Notes: generated by a model from the sequence alone, not told the origin. A stretch of DNA of 64,000 nucleotides from Chitinimonas viridis (GCF_030409555.1 NZ_JAUFPU010000008.1:452035-516034); one strand, 5' to 3'; positions 17,993-26,741 are shown, counted from the stretch's first letter. Made by a program: numbers and translations.

Positions 17993-18718
17993 TTACTTTG
18001 GTGGACTGGCGTTCTCATGCAGCCATACCAGCAAGCAGGCAAGCTTGCGGGCAGGGGAGTCGGTCTCTGCGCCATTGGGTGGCGTCAGCCCAAACAGGGG
18101 AGGTAGGGGGAGGTGGGGTTGATAGTGTTCGCCCTCGCTGGCTGCCAGATAGTGACCTGCTTGCTCGGCAAGCTGCGCCAGCAATGCCTGCTGGCCTAGC
18201 CAGATGGGGTTGAAGCCGGTGGTGGCCGTGGTCGCCATCAGGCTGGCAAGGCCGGCCATGCCACTACCTAGTTGCTGCATCAGGCTGGCCAGATAGGCCG
18301 GCGCGCCGTGACCGCCGGCATGCAGCCAGCCGCCAGGTGCGGGGGATAGGGCGTCCAGCACGGGTTGCGCGCGCTGCAGGCCGGTGGGTGAGCCGCCAGC
18401 CGCCAGCAGAAAACCGTGTTCCCCAGCATAGGGGCTGTCCTGCCAGTGGATGCCTACCCAGCAATCCGCCGCACAGGCGGGGGCTGCCTCGGTAGTGAGC
18501 AGGAGATCATGCTTGCCCAGCTGCACTGGAGTGACGCCATTGCTAAGCCAGCAGCGCGGCCCTGGCAGGCTGGCTGCGGCTGCGGGATCGGCCAGACCGG
18601 CCCAGCCCGGTGGGGGCGGTGCCGCCACGACGTGGCCAAACCAGCCTTGGCGTTGCAGCCGCTGTGCCAGGCTGGGAGGGGTGCCCAGCAATATCAGCTG
18701 CACAGGCTGCCCTGACAT
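17993..18718 (-). CDS. Divergent protein, possibly related to 6-phosphogluconate dehydrogenase-like NAD(P) proteins
   Basis: The protein has 241 residues. The middle, GGWLHAGGHGAPAYLASLMQ followed by a helical stretch (LASLMATTATTG), recalls the GPxGAGHxxKMxxN region of the 6-phosphogluconate/hydroxyisobutyrate dehydrogenase family. The N-terminus VQLILLGTPPSLAQRLQRQG could be a worn Rossmann start, but the GxGxxG motif is missing, so catalytic activity is doubtful. It begins inside the end of the LysR gene (25-base overlap) and is probably co-transcribed with it. Function unknown; the family assignment is tentative. Confidence 0.45.
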   Translation of the reverse strand: MSGQPVQLILLGTPPSLAQRLQRQGWFGHVVAAPPPPGWAGLADPAAAASLPGPRCWLSNGVTPVQLGKHDLLLTTEAAPACAADCWVGIHWQDSPYAGEHGFLLAAGGSPTGLQRAQPVLDALSPAPGGWLHAGGHGAPAYLASLMQQLGSGMAGLASLMATTATTGFNPIWLGQQALLAQLAEQAGHYLAASEGEHYQPHLPLPPLFGLTPPNGAETDSPARKLACLLVWLHENASPPK

Positions 18719-19611
18719 AGGCGCTGCCTGACTTCTTCGCTTGCCAGGTGATCAAGAAACCAGCGCAAGGCATTGCCACGCGATTTGGAGGGCCAGGCGA
18801 CGTAAAGCCTGGCCAAGGGCTTGTCTTCCTCTACCTGCAGTTGCACCAGGGCCCCGCTGTTGAGGTGGGGTTGCGCCAGGCGGCGGGGCATGAAACCGAC
18901 GCCCAAGCCTGCCAGTTGGGCGGCCAGCTTGTCGCGTTGGGTGGAGACGGTCAGGGTGGGCTGGCCGGTGAGCAGGCCGGAGGTGCGAGGCGCCAGGCTG
19001 CGTGAGCTGTCTGCCACGCTGACTGCGCGGTGTGCCCTGATGGTCTGCATGGGTATGGGCTGTGGCTCTTGGGCCAGCGGATGATGCGGGGCGACCACCA
19101 GCATGAACTCCACATCGCCCAGCAACTGGCTCTTGTATCCCCCACCCGGTGGTGCGTCGTCCGGCGCGCCGATGGCAAGATCCGCACGGCCTGTATAGAG
19201 CGCATCCCAGGCGCCGCCATAGGCCTCGTGCGAGAAGCGTAGCCGGGTTGCGCCGCCTACCCGGTCAAAGGCGCAGACGGATTCCAGCAGCACATCAAAA
19301 TCGACCAGATCGCCCACGGCAATGCGCAGCTCTGGTTCCCAGCCGGTGGCAACCCGTTTGACCCGCGCTTCCAGTGCCGCCGCCGCGTCTAGCAGGGGGC
19401 GGCCTTCGCGTAGCAGCTCCTGGCCAGCTGGCGTGAGGCGGGCGCGATGGCCGCTGCGGTCGAAGATCAGCACATCCAGATCCTGTTCCAGCTTTTGTAT
19501 GGTGTAGGTGATGGCTGAGGGGACGCGATGCAATTCGGCTGCAGCGGCGGCAAAGCTACCTTTGCGCTCAATGGCATCGAGCACGATCAGGGCATCCAGC
19601 GAAAGGCGCAT
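18694..19611 (-). CDS. LysR-family transcriptional regulator
   Basis: The protein has 305 residues. The N-terminal winged helix-turn-helix (LDALIVLDAIERKGSFAAAA, AELHRVPSAITYTIQKLEQD) is at residues 5-60, and a periplasmic-binding-protein-like effector domain (about 90-295) follows. The target is unknown. It overlaps the next gene downstream (17993-18718) by 25 bases and is divergent from the small membrane protein at 19855, with 243 bases between. Either neighbour could be regulated. Confidence 0.92.
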   Translation of the reverse strand: MRLSLDALIVLDAIERKGSFAAAAAELHRVPSAITYTIQKLEQDLDVLIFDRSGHRARLTPAGQELLREGRPLLDAAAALEARVKRVATGWEPELRIAVGDLVDFDVLLESVCAFDRVGGATRLRFSHEAYGGAWDALYTGRADLAIGAPDDAPPGGGYKSQLLGDVEFMLVVAPHHPLAQEPQPIPMQTIRAHRAVSVADSSRSLAPRTSGLLTGQPTLTVSTQRDKLAAQLAGLGVGFMPRRLAQPHLNSGALVQLQVEEDKPLARLYVAWPSKSRGNALRWFLDHLASEEVRQRLCQGSLCS

Positions 19612-19854
19612 GTCAAGGAATCCGAAGGTGGGTGAGCGGCCCTATGGCGGGCTTGGTTAGCGAATTATGGTGCAAGCGAGGGGGGATGCCGACATATTCG
19701 CTCTATTTCTCTGAAGTAGTGGACGAAAGTATGCTGCGTTGCACCAAGCGGGACCCACCTAGGGTATTGATCAATAGGGGGTTTTCGCTGCTCTGGGGCT
19801 GGAGTAGGATGCGTTGTATGTCCGGCGTTAGACCGGCAAATGGAGACATAACGC

Positions 19855-20148
19855 ATGAAACTGAAGTCCATCCTGGTGCTTTGGCCGTCCTTTCTGGTGG
19901 CCGGTATCGTCAATAGCTTGTTTTTTACGTTGTTTGATCCCCTTGAGATGACCATGGCCGGGGAGCCCCTGTTCGACAGTCGTGTGCTGGCTTACTCGGT
20001 TGGGTTCTTTGTGTGCTGGCTGTTTGCCGGTCTGTCCAGCGGCCTGACTTTGTTCTTTGAGCGTGATCGTGAGCAGGTAAACCGGTATTGCCCTGTGGAT
20101 TTCAGCAAGCCGGAAGGCGAGCGGGATGGCGGTACGCTGGCACATTGA
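19855..20148 (+). CDS. Small membrane protein, function unknown
   Basis: The protein has 97 residues with two hydrophobic segments: residues 5-27 (ILVLWPSFLVAGIVNSLFFT) and 44-68 (AYSVGFFVCWLFAGLSSGLT). A short polar C-terminal tail follows (DREQVNRYCPVDFSKPEGER). A GGAGA ribosome site sits eight bases before the ATG, and a strong terminator follows, so it is very likely a real single-gene unit. I do not recognise the family. Confidence 0.7.
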   Translation: MKLKSILVLWPSFLVAGIVNSLFFTLFDPLEMTMAGEPLFDSRVLAYSVGFFVCWLFAGLSSGLTLFFERDREQVNRYCPVDFSKPEGERDGGTLAH

Positions 20149-20173
20149 GTTGTGGCCAGGCCTTGATGGAAAC

Positions 20174-20202
20174 AGGCGACCCCAAGGGGTCGCCTTTGCT
20201 TT
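20174..20202 (+). terminator. Rho-independent terminator after the small membrane protein
   Basis: A 10-base stem AGGCGACCCC/GGGGTCGCCT with a 2-4 base loop is followed by TTGCTTT. The mobile element at 20204 begins directly in the tail of this terminator. Confidence 0.85.
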
Positions 20203-20203
20203 A

Positions 20204-20389
20204 GAGCCTGTTCACGATCTTTTCGCCCCGGCGTTCCGGGCCACGTCCGGAACCCGAAGGGCCGGACCGGAAAAGGGTCATGTACTGCGTTGGACTCCTT
20301 GGTAATAACCCGTTATTGCCTGCGTCGTCCGCCTTGTACTTGACCCTTTTCCGGTCCGGCGACGGGGTGAAAAAAACGTGAACAGGCTC
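20204..20389 (+). mobile_element. MITE-like element, 186 bp (short subtype)
   Basis: The ends GAGCCTGTTCACG and CGTGAACAGGCTC are a perfect 13-base inverted repeat, extended imperfectly to about 25 bases. It is flanked by TTA (20201-20203) and TAA (20390-20392), both fitting TNA. Inside, a long arm GGACCGGAAAAGGGTCA pairs with TGACCCTTTTCCGGTCC, and the apex carries GGTAATAAC/GTTATTGCC. There is no coding capacity. It lies between a terminator and the membrane protein at 20456. Confidence 0.85.
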
Positions 20390-20455
20390 TAAGCGCCCCG
20401 TTCATGAGCGCCCCGTATCAATCGGTGGCATGGACGGCGATGCTAAACTGCGGGC

Positions 20456-21136
20456 ATGTTTGAACAGACTTTCTATCTGACGCTGGCTGCCTGGTGGCTG
20501 GCAGGCTTTGTGGGCGGCATACATTGCCTGGGCATGTGTGGCGGATTGACAACTGCGCTGGGCTTGAACCTTGCCGGTAAGCAACAGGCGGTAATGCTGC
20601 TGGCAGCCAACCTGGGGCGCCTGCTCAGCTATACCTTGATAGGCGGTTTGTTGGGCGGGGTGTCTGGGGTGGTGGCGTGGCTGCCACGAGCTGCCCTGCT
20701 GCAGACAGGGCTTTACCTGGTCTCCTTGCTATTGATTGTGCTGCTGGGCTGCTATCTGGCCGGCTGGTCTGGCTGGCTGCTACGGCTGGAGCGCCTGGGC
20801 GGCCCCTTGTGGCAATGCTTGCAGCCCCGATTTGCGGCATTGCTGCCTTTGCGCTCGACAGGTGCTGCCCTGCTGGCTGGTGGCTTATGGGGATGGCTGC
20901 CGTGCGGTTTGGTCTATACCGCGGCTACGGGCGCCCTGACCAGTGGTAGCAGTGTGCGGGGCGGGGCCATCTTGCTGGCGTTTGGCCTGGGTACCTTGCC
21001 TAACCTGCTATTGATGGGCGCGGCTGCAGGCCGGCTGCAGCGCCTGCGGGATAAGGCTTGGGTGCGCCGGCTGGCCGGCGGCGGCCTGGTGGCCTATGGC
21101 CTGGTGGCGCTGGGGATGTGGCTGATGGCTCGCTGA
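20456..21136 (+). CDS. Sulfite exporter TauE/SafE-like (DsbD_2-type) membrane protein
   Basis: The protein has 226 residues with six predicted membrane helices. The first carries GGIHCLGMCGGLTTALGL, the conserved HCxGMCGG motif of the UreH/DsbD_2-like family, and a second half-repeat has GGLWGWLPCGLVYTAATGAL, with the paired LPCG motif. Both Cys-containing motifs lie in membrane segments and are thought to handle metal (copper or nickel) or reducing equivalents. Substrate unknown. The gene at 21160 follows at 23 bases and is probably co-transcribed. Confidence 0.82.
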   Translation: MFEQTFYLTLAAWWLAGFVGGIHCLGMCGGLTTALGLNLAGKQQAVMLLAANLGRLLSYTLIGGLLGGVSGVVAWLPRAALLQTGLYLVSLLLIVLLGCYLAGWSGWLLRLERLGGPLWQCLQPRFAALLPLRSTGAALLAGGLWGWLPCGLVYTAATGALTSGSSVRGGAILLAFGLGTLPNLLLMGAAAGRLQRLRDKAWVRRLAGGGLVAYGLVALGMWLMAR

Positions 21137-21159
21137 GCCATGGAGAGGAGGATGGGGCA

Positions 21160-21630
21160 ATGAGCGATATACGATTCGAGACACTGGGTGACTATCAGCA
21201 GCAGCTGGGCCTAGCCTTGGCAGGCGCGACACGCCGGGTGGACTGGTTTGATATGACCATGGCCGAGGTGGGGCTGGAGCTGGCCGATAGGGCAGAAGGC
21301 TTGCGCCAAATGCTGGCTGGCTCTGCCTTGGCCAGGGTGCGTTTACTGGTGTTCGAGGATGACTGGTTCTGGCGACATGGTGCCGGGGTGGCCGCCTTGA
21401 TGACGACCTACGGCCATGTCATGGAGCTGAGAGTGGCGGACGAGTGCGACCGTTTGCCGGGTGAGCAATTCCTGCTGACCGATCAGGTGGTGGTGCGGCG
21501 TTTCCACCCTGATGCGCTCAGGGGCGTGGCCAGCGATGATGCTCGTAGCCGTATCCTTTGCCAGCAGCAGTTCGACAGCATGTGGCCAAGAGCGCAGCCG
21601 GCTGCCAGCGGACGTAGGCTGTATATCTGA
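21160..21630 (+). CDS. Conserved protein of unknown function
   Basis: The protein has 156 residues from the ATG at 21160, chosen because a long GGAGAGGAGGAT ribosome site precedes it. It is soluble with no signal peptide. Segments such as ATRRVDWFDMTMAEVGLELA and RVRLLVFEDDWFWRHGAGVA recall phospholipase-D-like small proteins that handle a positional query, but no HKD motif is present, so no enzyme function is claimed. It follows the TauE/SafE-like gene closely. Its TGA stop (21628-21630) is also the left target duplication of a 51-bp mobile element. Confidence 0.6.
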   Translation: MSDIRFETLGDYQQQLGLALAGATRRVDWFDMTMAEVGLELADRAEGLRQMLAGSALARVRLLVFEDDWFWRHGAGVAALMTTYGHVMELRVADECDRLPGEQFLLTDQVVVRRFHPDALRGVASDDARSRILCQQQFDSMWPRAQPAASGRRLYI

Positions 21631-21681
21631 GAGCTTGTTCACGATTGTCTCACCCGGGGCGAAAAGATCGTGAACAGGCTC
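21631..21681 (+). mobile_element. Minimal 51-bp MITE derivative at a stop codon
   Basis: It has left end GAGCTTGTTCACGATTGTCT and right end AAAGATCGTGAACAGGCTC, with almost nothing between, so it is an internal deletion that keeps both inverted repeats. It is flanked by exact TGA duplications (21628-21630 and 21682-21684), and the left TGA is the stop of the gene at 21160. Confidence 0.85.
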
Positions 21682-21684
21682 TGA

Positions 21685-22108
21685 GCGGCAGCAGGCACAA
21701 GTGGTTGGTGGGTAGGCGGGTCTGTGCAAGGGGTTTTAGGCTTGCGACTTCGACACGAGTTCTTCCGCATTGACCTGCTTGCAAGCCGTACCTGAAACCC
21801 CGGCAGATCGCTGATTTACTGCGATTGTGCTTGCGGTGGTGGCATGTGTGGCGCCCTGTATTGTGGCTGCCGATGAGGCGGCATTATTTACGTGTCGGCG
21901 CGAGAGCGGGAACTTGTGCCGGCAGGCTCGAATAGCGCATGCAAATACTGCATGTTGCAATGCAAATTACCCCTAGTTTTTTCCTTAAAAGCTGCTAGAA
22001 TTTTCCGGTCGGTCGCTTTTGATACGTCAAAGGTTTTTCAAAGCCCTCGATCAACGATCGATTGTGCTTAAACTCGTGTTGAACTCACACTACTAAAGGT
22101 AAAAAACC
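21685..22108. other. 424-bp region with lipoprotein promoter and direct repeats, otherwise unexplained
   Basis: From 21939 the region turns AT-rich. ATGCAAAT occurs twice at 21939-21946 and 21960-21967, a 21-base (two-turn) spacing suggestive of a regulator site. An extended -10 (TGCTAGAAT, 21993-22001) would start the lipoprotein message with a leader of about 100 bases. A 74-codon minus-strand frame from a TTG at 21960 lacks a ribosome site and is not called as a gene. Confidence 0.5.
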
Positions 22109-22378
22109 ATGATCAAGAATCTGCTCGTTGCTGCTCTGTTCGCCCTGGGTCTGGCTGCTTGCGGCGAAAAGCCTGCTGAAGCTCCTGCTGCTGAAGCCGC
22201 TCCTGCTGCTGAAGCCGCTCCTGCTGCTGCTCCTGCTGAAGCCGCTCCTGCTGCTGACGCTGCTGCCGCTCCTGCTGCTGACGCTGCCGCTGCTCCTGCT
22301 GCTGACGCTGCTGCCGCTCCTGCTGCTGACGCTGCTGCTGCTCCCGCTGCCGCTCCTGCCGAAGCTCCGAAGCAGTAA
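22109..22378 (+). CDS. Small Ala/Pro-rich lipoprotein
   Basis: The protein has 89 residues. The signal peptide MIKNLLVAALFALGLAAC ends in a lipobox (LAAC) with the lipidated Cys18. The mature part is almost wholly Ala, Pro, Glu and Asp, including four tandem copies of APAADAAA. It is probably an acidic, extended periplasmic or surface tether. Alanine is encoded mainly by GCT, unlike the GCC/GCG preference around it, as expected of a highly expressed gene or a recently expanded repeat. An AAAGG ribosome site and a strong terminator frame it. Function unknown. Confidence 0.8.
   Translation: MIKNLLVAALFALGLAACGEKPAEAPAAEAAPAAEAAPAAAPAEAAPAADAAAAPAADAAAAPAADAAAAPAADAAAAPAAAPAEAPKQ
22244..22339 (+). 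repeat. Tandem repeat, 4 x 24 bp, inside the lipoprotein gene
   Basis: The unit encodes APAADAAA and begins GCTCCTGCTGCTGACGCTGC. The four copies differ only at synonymous positions (GCT/GCC). Because the unit is a multiple of three, gain or loss of copies would keep the frame and change only the length of the tether. Confidence 0.85.
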
Positions 22379-22405
22379 TTGCTCGGTTAGCTTTTGCTAG
22401 CGAAG

Positions 22406-22431
22406 AAAGCCGACCTCCGGGTCGGCTTTTT
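22406..22431 (+). terminator. Rho-independent terminator after the lipoprotein gene
   Basis: The stem GCCGACC/GGTCGGC, flanked by AAA and TTTTT, lies 28 bases past the stop. It is a clear hairpin plus T-run. Confidence 0.9.
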
Positions 22432-22486
22432 CATTGCCTGTCGTTTTCCCCCGATTGTCTCTCTGATCGGGGCGGGGCAATAAGAG

Positions 22487-22513
22487 AGGACGCCTGGGCG
22501 TCCTTTTTGCGTT
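22487..22513 (+). terminator. Second terminator-like hairpin
   Basis: The stem AGGACGC/GCGTCCT with loop CTGG is followed by TTTTGCGTTTTT on the plus strand. It backs up the lipoprotein terminator and may also slow transcription arriving from aroC on the minus strand, though it lacks a T-run in that direction. Confidence 0.65.
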
Positions 22514-22564
22514 TTTACTGCAGCAGCTCGCCATGGCGGCTGCAGTGCTGTCTTCCCGCCGCAA

Positions 22565-23665
22565 TTACCCGATATGCCCTGGTATGCGCGGCGTACTGAC
22601 GTGTACATCGGCGTTCTGGGCACGGTGGCGCAGGGCGTGATCCATCAATACCAGGGCCAGCATGGCCTCTGCAATAGGGGTGGCGCGTATGCCCACACAG
22701 GGGTCATGCCGCCCGGTGGTTTGCATCATGACCGGCTCGCCTTGCTTGTCGATGGAGGCGCGCTCCTGCGGAATACTGGAGGTAGGCTTGATGGCCATGC
22801 TGACGCGGATGTCCTGCCCGGTGGAGATGCCACCCAGCACACCGCCGGCATGGTTGCTGGCAAAGCCCTTGGGGGTCAGTTCGTCGCCATGCACGCTGCC
22901 ACGCTGGGCAACCACACCGAAGCCATCACCGATTTCCACGCCCTTGACGGCGTTGATGCTCATCATGGCATGGGCGATATCGGCATCCAGCCTGTCGTAA
23001 ACCGGCTCGCCCCAGCCTACGGGGACATTCTCGGCCACGACGTCGATACGGGCGCCGATGGAGTCGCGCTCCGCCCTGATCTGATCCATATAGTTTTCGA
23101 GCTGCGGCACGATCTCGTCATTGGGGGCGAAGAAGGCGTTCTCGCTGATGTGTTGCCAGCCCTTGAAGGGGATGGGGATTTCACCCAGCTGGCTCATATA
23201 GCCCCGAATGACGATGCCGAAATGCTGCTGCAGCCACTTCTTGGCGATGGCGCCTGCCGCAACCCGTACGGCGGTTTCGCGGGCCGAACTGCGGCCACCA
23301 CCCCGGTGATCGCGGATACCATACTTGTGCCAGTAGGTGTAGTCGGCATGACCAGGGCGGAAGGTCTCAACGATCTTGCCGTAATCCTGGCTGCGCTGAT
23401 CGGTATTGCGTATCAGCAGGGCGATGGGGTGGCCGGTGGTCAGACCCTCGAAGGTGCCTGACAGTATCTCTACCGTATCGGGCTCCTTGCGCTGGGTAAC
23501 GTGGCGGCTGGTGCCGGGCTTGCGCCGGTCCAGTTCTAGCTGGATATCTGCTTCGGTGATGGCGAGGCCCGGAGGGCAGCCATCAACAATGCAACCTATG
23601 GCTGGCCCATGGCTCTCGCCAAAGGAGGTGACAGTAAACAGCAGGCCGAGCGTACTACCAGACAT
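22565..23665 (-). CDS. aroC: Chorismate synthase
   Basis: The protein has 366 residues, the usual length. It makes chorismate from EPSP, the last shared step of aromatic synthesis, using reduced FMN. Hallmarks are the N-terminal [40 protein letters not shown] and [18 protein letters not shown]. The start at 23665 is the first Met before the conserved SGSTLGLLF and has AGAGGATG upstream; the frame extends 135 codons further but that part is not homologous. It is divergent from scoA across a 264-base gap that holds the palindrome at 23803. Confidence 0.97.
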   Translation of the reverse strand: MSGSTLGLLFTVTSFGESHGPAIGCIVDGCPPGLAITEADIQLELDRRKPGTSRHVTQRKEPDTVEILSGTFEGLTTGHPIALLIRNTDQRSQDYGKIVETFRPGHADYTYWHKYGIRDHRGGGRSSARETAVRVAAGAIAKKWLQQHFGIVIRGYMSQLGEIPIPFKGWQHISENAFFAPNDEIVPQLENYMDQIRAERDSIGARIDVVAENVPVGWGEPVYDRLDADIAHAMMSINAVKGVEIGDGFGVVAQRGSVHGDELTPKGFASNHAGGVLGGISTGQDIRVSMAIKPTSSIPQERASIDKQGEPVMMQTTGRHDPCVGIRATPIAEAMLALVLMDHALRHRAQNADVHVSTPRIPGHIG

Positions 23666-23802
23666 GGATGCATCCTCTTGCGTCGTGCGGGGGGCAAGCA
23701 AACGGCCTCGCTGGGAGGCCGGGTTGAACCAGATAGCTGGCAGTCTATCACAGCGGGGCTGATGCCCAGCGCAGTGGCCGCGCCTCGTGCTAGAATCAGC
23801 AG

Positions 23803-23818
23803 TTGACGTTAACGTCAA
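23803..23818. promoter_or_regulatory. Perfect 16-bp palindrome, LiuR-like operator upstream of scoAB
   Basis: TTGACGTTAACGTCAA is a perfect palindrome 111 bases before scoA. It closely resembles the ACGTTAACGT-centred site of LiuR, the MerR-type regulator of branched-chain amino-acid and ketone-body catabolism in proteobacteria. scoAB-type genes belong to that regulon in several species. A TGCTAGAAT extended -10 lies just upstream (23788-23796). Confidence 0.65.
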
Positions 23819-23929
23819 TTGCACTGGCCCGGTATTGCACCTGCTGGAGCCTGCTGCAGTCGGCTGATTGCTGCAACGCCTTACAATGGCGGGCCTGACT
23901 CGCCTTCCTAATACCAGGAGACAACACCC

Positions 23930-24631
23930 ATGTCCGGGTTCAACAAAGTCGTACACAGCTATGAAAATGCGCTGGCCGGCTTCCAGGACGGTATGACCGT
24001 CATGGTGGGCGGCTTTGGCCTTTGCGGCATACCAGAAGGCCTGATACGCACGGTCTATGAGTCCGGTCACAAGGGCCTGACGGTGATTTCCAATAATGCC
24101 GGGGTAGACGGCTTTGGCCTGGGTCTATGGCTGGAGAAGCGCCAGATCAAGACCATGATTGCTTCCTATGTGGGTGAGAATGCCTTGTTCGAACAGTTGC
24201 TGCTGTCGGGCGAGATGGAGGTGATCCTGACCCCGCAAGGCACGCTGGCTGAAAAGATACGGGCGGGTGGCGCCGGGATACCGGCTTTCTATACGGCTAC
24301 CGGCTTCGGCACCAAGGTGGCTGAAGGCAAGCCCACGGCGGAGTTTGATGGCCGCCAGTATGTGCAGGAACGTTCCCTGACCGCTGACTTTGCCCTGGTA
24401 CGTGCCTGGAAGGCCGATGAGTATGGCAACCTGGTGTTCCGTAAGACCGCCATGAACTTCAACCCCATGATGGCAACGGCGGGGCGGATCACGGTGGCCG
24501 AGGTGGAAGAGATCGTACCTGCCGGCAGCCTGGATCCGGAGCAGATACATACGCCGGGCATCTATGTGCACCGGGTGATCAAGGGCGCTTTTGAGAAGCG
24601 CATAGAACAACGCACCGTGCGCAAGGGCTGA
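23930..24631 (+). CDS. scoA: 3-oxoacid CoA-transferase subunit A
   Basis: The protein has 233 residues, full length for the alpha subunit of succinyl-CoA:3-ketoacid (acetoacetate) CoA-transferase. It carries the N-terminal [20 protein letters not shown] glycine-rich segment and the later [20 protein letters not shown]. With the next gene it moves CoA onto acetoacetate so it can be split to acetyl-CoA. scoB starts 10 bases after its stop, so the pair form one operon. A GGAGA ribosome site precedes the ATG. The operator at 23803 suggests control by a LiuR-type regulator. Confidence 0.93.
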   Translation: MSGFNKVVHSYENALAGFQDGMTVMVGGFGLCGIPEGLIRTVYESGHKGLTVISNNAGVDGFGLGLWLEKRQIKTMIASYVGENALFEQLLLSGEMEVILTPQGTLAEKIRAGGAGIPAFYTATGFGTKVAEGKPTAEFDGRQYVQERSLTADFALVRAWKADEYGNLVFRKTAMNFNPMMATAGRITVAEVEEIVPAGSLDPEQIHTPGIYVHRVIKGAFEKRIEQRTVRKG

Positions 24632-24641
24632 GGAGAGACAG

Positions 24642-25298
24642 ATGGCACTATCCCGCGAACAGATCGCCATGCGCGTGGCGCAGGAGCTACGTGATGGTTA
24701 TTACGTCAACTTGGGCATAGGCATACCTACCCTGGTGGCCAACTACATCCCCGAGGGCATGCAGGTCATGCTGCAGTCGGAAAACGGCCTGCTGGGCATG
24801 GGCCCGTTTCCTACCGAGGATGAGGTGGATGCCGACCTGATCAATGCCGGCAAGCAAACGGTGACCACCATCGCAGGTGCAGCCTTTTTCAGCTCGGCAG
24901 AGAGCTTTGCCATGATACGGGGGGGCCATGTAGACCTGACCGTGCTGGGCGCCTTCGAAGTGGATGTCAATGGCAGCATCGCCAGCTGGATGGTACCAGG
25001 CAAGCTGGTCAAGGGCATGGGCGGCGCCATGGATCTGGTGGCAGGCGCACAGAATATCGTGGTGACCATGCAGCACACCGACAAGGCCGGCAACTCCAAG
25101 CTGTTGCCAGCCTGCACCCTGCCTTTGACGGGCGTGAGTTGCATACGCAAGGTGGTAACCGACCTTGCCGTGGTCGAGATACGTGATGGCAGCTTCCATC
25201 TGCTGGAGCGCGCACCAGGTGTAAGTGTCGAGGAAATCCAGGCCAAGACGGCCGGCGCCATGGTGGTGCCAGCGCATGTGCCGGAGATGCGGGTATAA
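24642..25298 (+). CDS. scoB: 3-oxoacid CoA-transferase subunit B
   Basis: The protein has 218 residues and is the beta subunit partner of scoA. The catalytic Glu that forms the glutamyl-CoA intermediate lies in [11 protein letters not shown] (about residue 47). The [20 protein letters not shown] and [20 protein letters not shown] stretches are typical. A GGAGA site overlaps the end of scoA. A perfect 15-base-pair terminator follows. Confidence 0.94.
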   Translation: MALSREQIAMRVAQELRDGYYVNLGIGIPTLVANYIPEGMQVMLQSENGLLGMGPFPTEDEVDADLINAGKQTVTTIAGAAFFSSAESFAMIRGGHVDLTVLGAFEVDVNGSIASWMVPGKLVKGMGGAMDLVAGAQNIVVTMQHTDKAGNSKLLPACTLPLTGVSCIRKVVTDLAVVEIRDGSFHLLERAPGVSVEEIQAKTAGAMVVPAHVPEMRV

Positions 25299-25312
25299 GC
25301 ATCCCTGCAGCC

Positions 25313-25347
25313 AACAACAAAGCCACCGTAAGGTGGCTTTGTTGTTT
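25313..25347. terminator. Bidirectional rho-independent terminator
   Basis: A perfect 15-base stem runs from AACAACAAAGCCACC to its complement, around a GTAA loop. It serves scoAB on the plus strand and the convergent binding-protein gene on the minus strand. Confidence 0.88.
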
Positions 25348-25385
25348 AGGGTGACATGCTGTGTTGTTGGGACTTGAAACAGCGC

Positions 25386-26504
25386 TCAGCGTATCAGTTC
25401 GCCAGTGGGGCCAATGACGGTGACTTCGACGAACCTGGAGGCTACGCGCTGGTTGGGCCCGAAGGTGAGGCGGAAGCCGCCAAGATTAAGGCTACCCAAC
25501 GAGTCTATGGCCGTCATCAGGCCCTCGCCAGTGATATTGCCCTTGTCTATCTTCTTCAGGCCTTCGGTCAGCACCCGTGCCGCGATGTAGTACTCGAACT
25601 CGATATAGCCGAGCTTGAGCTTGTTGCGTTTGACGAAGGCGCGGTAGTCCTTCACCAACTGGGATGAATCGGTATAGATGAAGGGCATGACCTGGCTGAT
25701 GCCGGTGCCACGGGCGGCCTCCACACCGGCCGAGGCGATCAGCTCTTTGGCGCCCACCACCGAGACTGTGTACATCTGCGCTGTGCCACCAGCCTTGCGG
25801 TAGGCTTTGAGAAAGGCACCGCAGGCGTCATCGGTACCCAGCATCAATACGGCTGTGGGGTTCTGCTCGAGGATGGCCTTGGCCGCTGCCTCGACATTCA
25901 TGCTGTTCTTCTCGTAGCTGCCCGTGGCAACGACTTCCAGATTGCTCTTCTTGGCTTCCTGGCGGGAGGCAAACAGGCCGAACTTGCCGTCCGGATCATT
26001 CTGGTAGAACACCCCTATGCGCTGGTGTCCCAGTGAGGCCATCTGCTGGCCCAGTTTGTTCATTTCTTCTACCCAACTGGCGCGCAGATGGTACATCCAG
26101 GGGTTGTTGCGCAGGGCAGGGGCGCCCGATATTGGTGCAATCAAGGGTATCTTGGCGTCGGACAGGATATTCTGCTTGAGCAACTCCAGCGGGCCGGCAG
26201 AACCGCCAGCACCCAGCATGGCGATCGGGCTGGTTTCCTTGATGATGCGGCGGGTCTCGTCGGCATGCTTCTGCGGATTGAAGGCATCGTCGCCATAGGC
26301 CATCTTGACCTTGATGCCATTGACGCCGCCCTTGGCGTTGATCTCCTGGAAATAGGCATTGAGAGTGTCTTCCGCGCTGACCGCCAGCTCCCTGAGCAGG
26401 CTGGACACAGGGCCGACGTGGCCGACCGTGACGGTCTCGGCCTTGCCGGGCACCAGTAGCAGGGCCGCGATAAGAGGGAGTAGATGACGTAGGGTGGTGC
26501 GCAT
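25386..26504 (-). CDS. Periplasmic binding protein, branched-chain amino acid type (LivK-like)
   Basis: The protein has 372 residues. A signal peptide (MRTTLRHLLPLIAALLLVPG, cleaved near AKA) precedes a type I periplasmic binding fold: VTVGHVGPVSSLLRELAVSA, NAKGGVNGIKVKMAYGDDAF and the IGVFYQNDPDGKFGL segment. These proteins bring amino acids or aromatic acids to ABC importers. No permease or ATPase genes are adjacent, so it is an orphan. Upstream (26505-26685) I see no gene. Its closeness to scoAB may be chance. Confidence 0.85.
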   Translation of the reverse strand: MRTTLRHLLPLIAALLLVPGKAETVTVGHVGPVSSLLRELAVSAEDTLNAYFQEINAKGGVNGIKVKMAYGDDAFNPQKHADETRRIIKETSPIAMLGAGGSAGPLELLKQNILSDAKIPLIAPISGAPALRNNPWMYHLRASWVEEMNKLGQQMASLGHQRIGVFYQNDPDGKFGLFASRQEAKKSNLEVVATGSYEKNSMNVEAAAKAILEQNPTAVLMLGTDDACGAFLKAYRKAGGTAQMYTVSVVGAKELIASAGVEAARGTGISQVMPFIYTDSSQLVKDYRAFVKRNKLKLGYIEFEYYIAARVLTEGLKKIDKGNITGEGLMTAIDSLGSLNLGGFRLTFGPNQRVASRFVEVTVIGPTGELIR

Positions 26505-26685
26505 GCGGGGAAGTCTCCAGGTTAGCCTTGTCTCGGCATCGATTTCATGAATTCGATCAAGCGCTTGAGGTGGTAATTTTATTGAAATGCACCGAAATGG
26601 TCACGGCATTTCGAGCGAAAGCTCCACATCTGTCACTTTAGGCGACAAAGCCGGTCCACCAAAGCGTTTCCTGGTAGCTGGACGG

Positions 26686-26713
26686 CCAAAACCCCTGTCT
26701 GGCGACAGGGGTT
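26686..26713 (-). terminator. Hairpin terminator on the minus strand
   Basis: The perfect 10-base stem AACCCCTGTC/GACAGGGGTT has loop TGGC. Read on the minus strand it is followed by a short TTTT, so it could end the azoreductase message after that message has passed through the mobile element. Confidence 0.55.
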
Positions 26714-26741
26714 GGTGGGGTGACCGAAATGGTGGCTGTTA

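Noticed and set aside
21736-21960. 74-codon minus-strand frame before the lipoprotein
   Set aside because: It starts at TTG without a ribosome site and has no recognisable motif; part of it overlaps the likely promoter region.
22160-22360. CRISPR-like repeat array
   Set aside because: The repeats are in-frame Ala/Pro codons of a lipoprotein, with no spacers.
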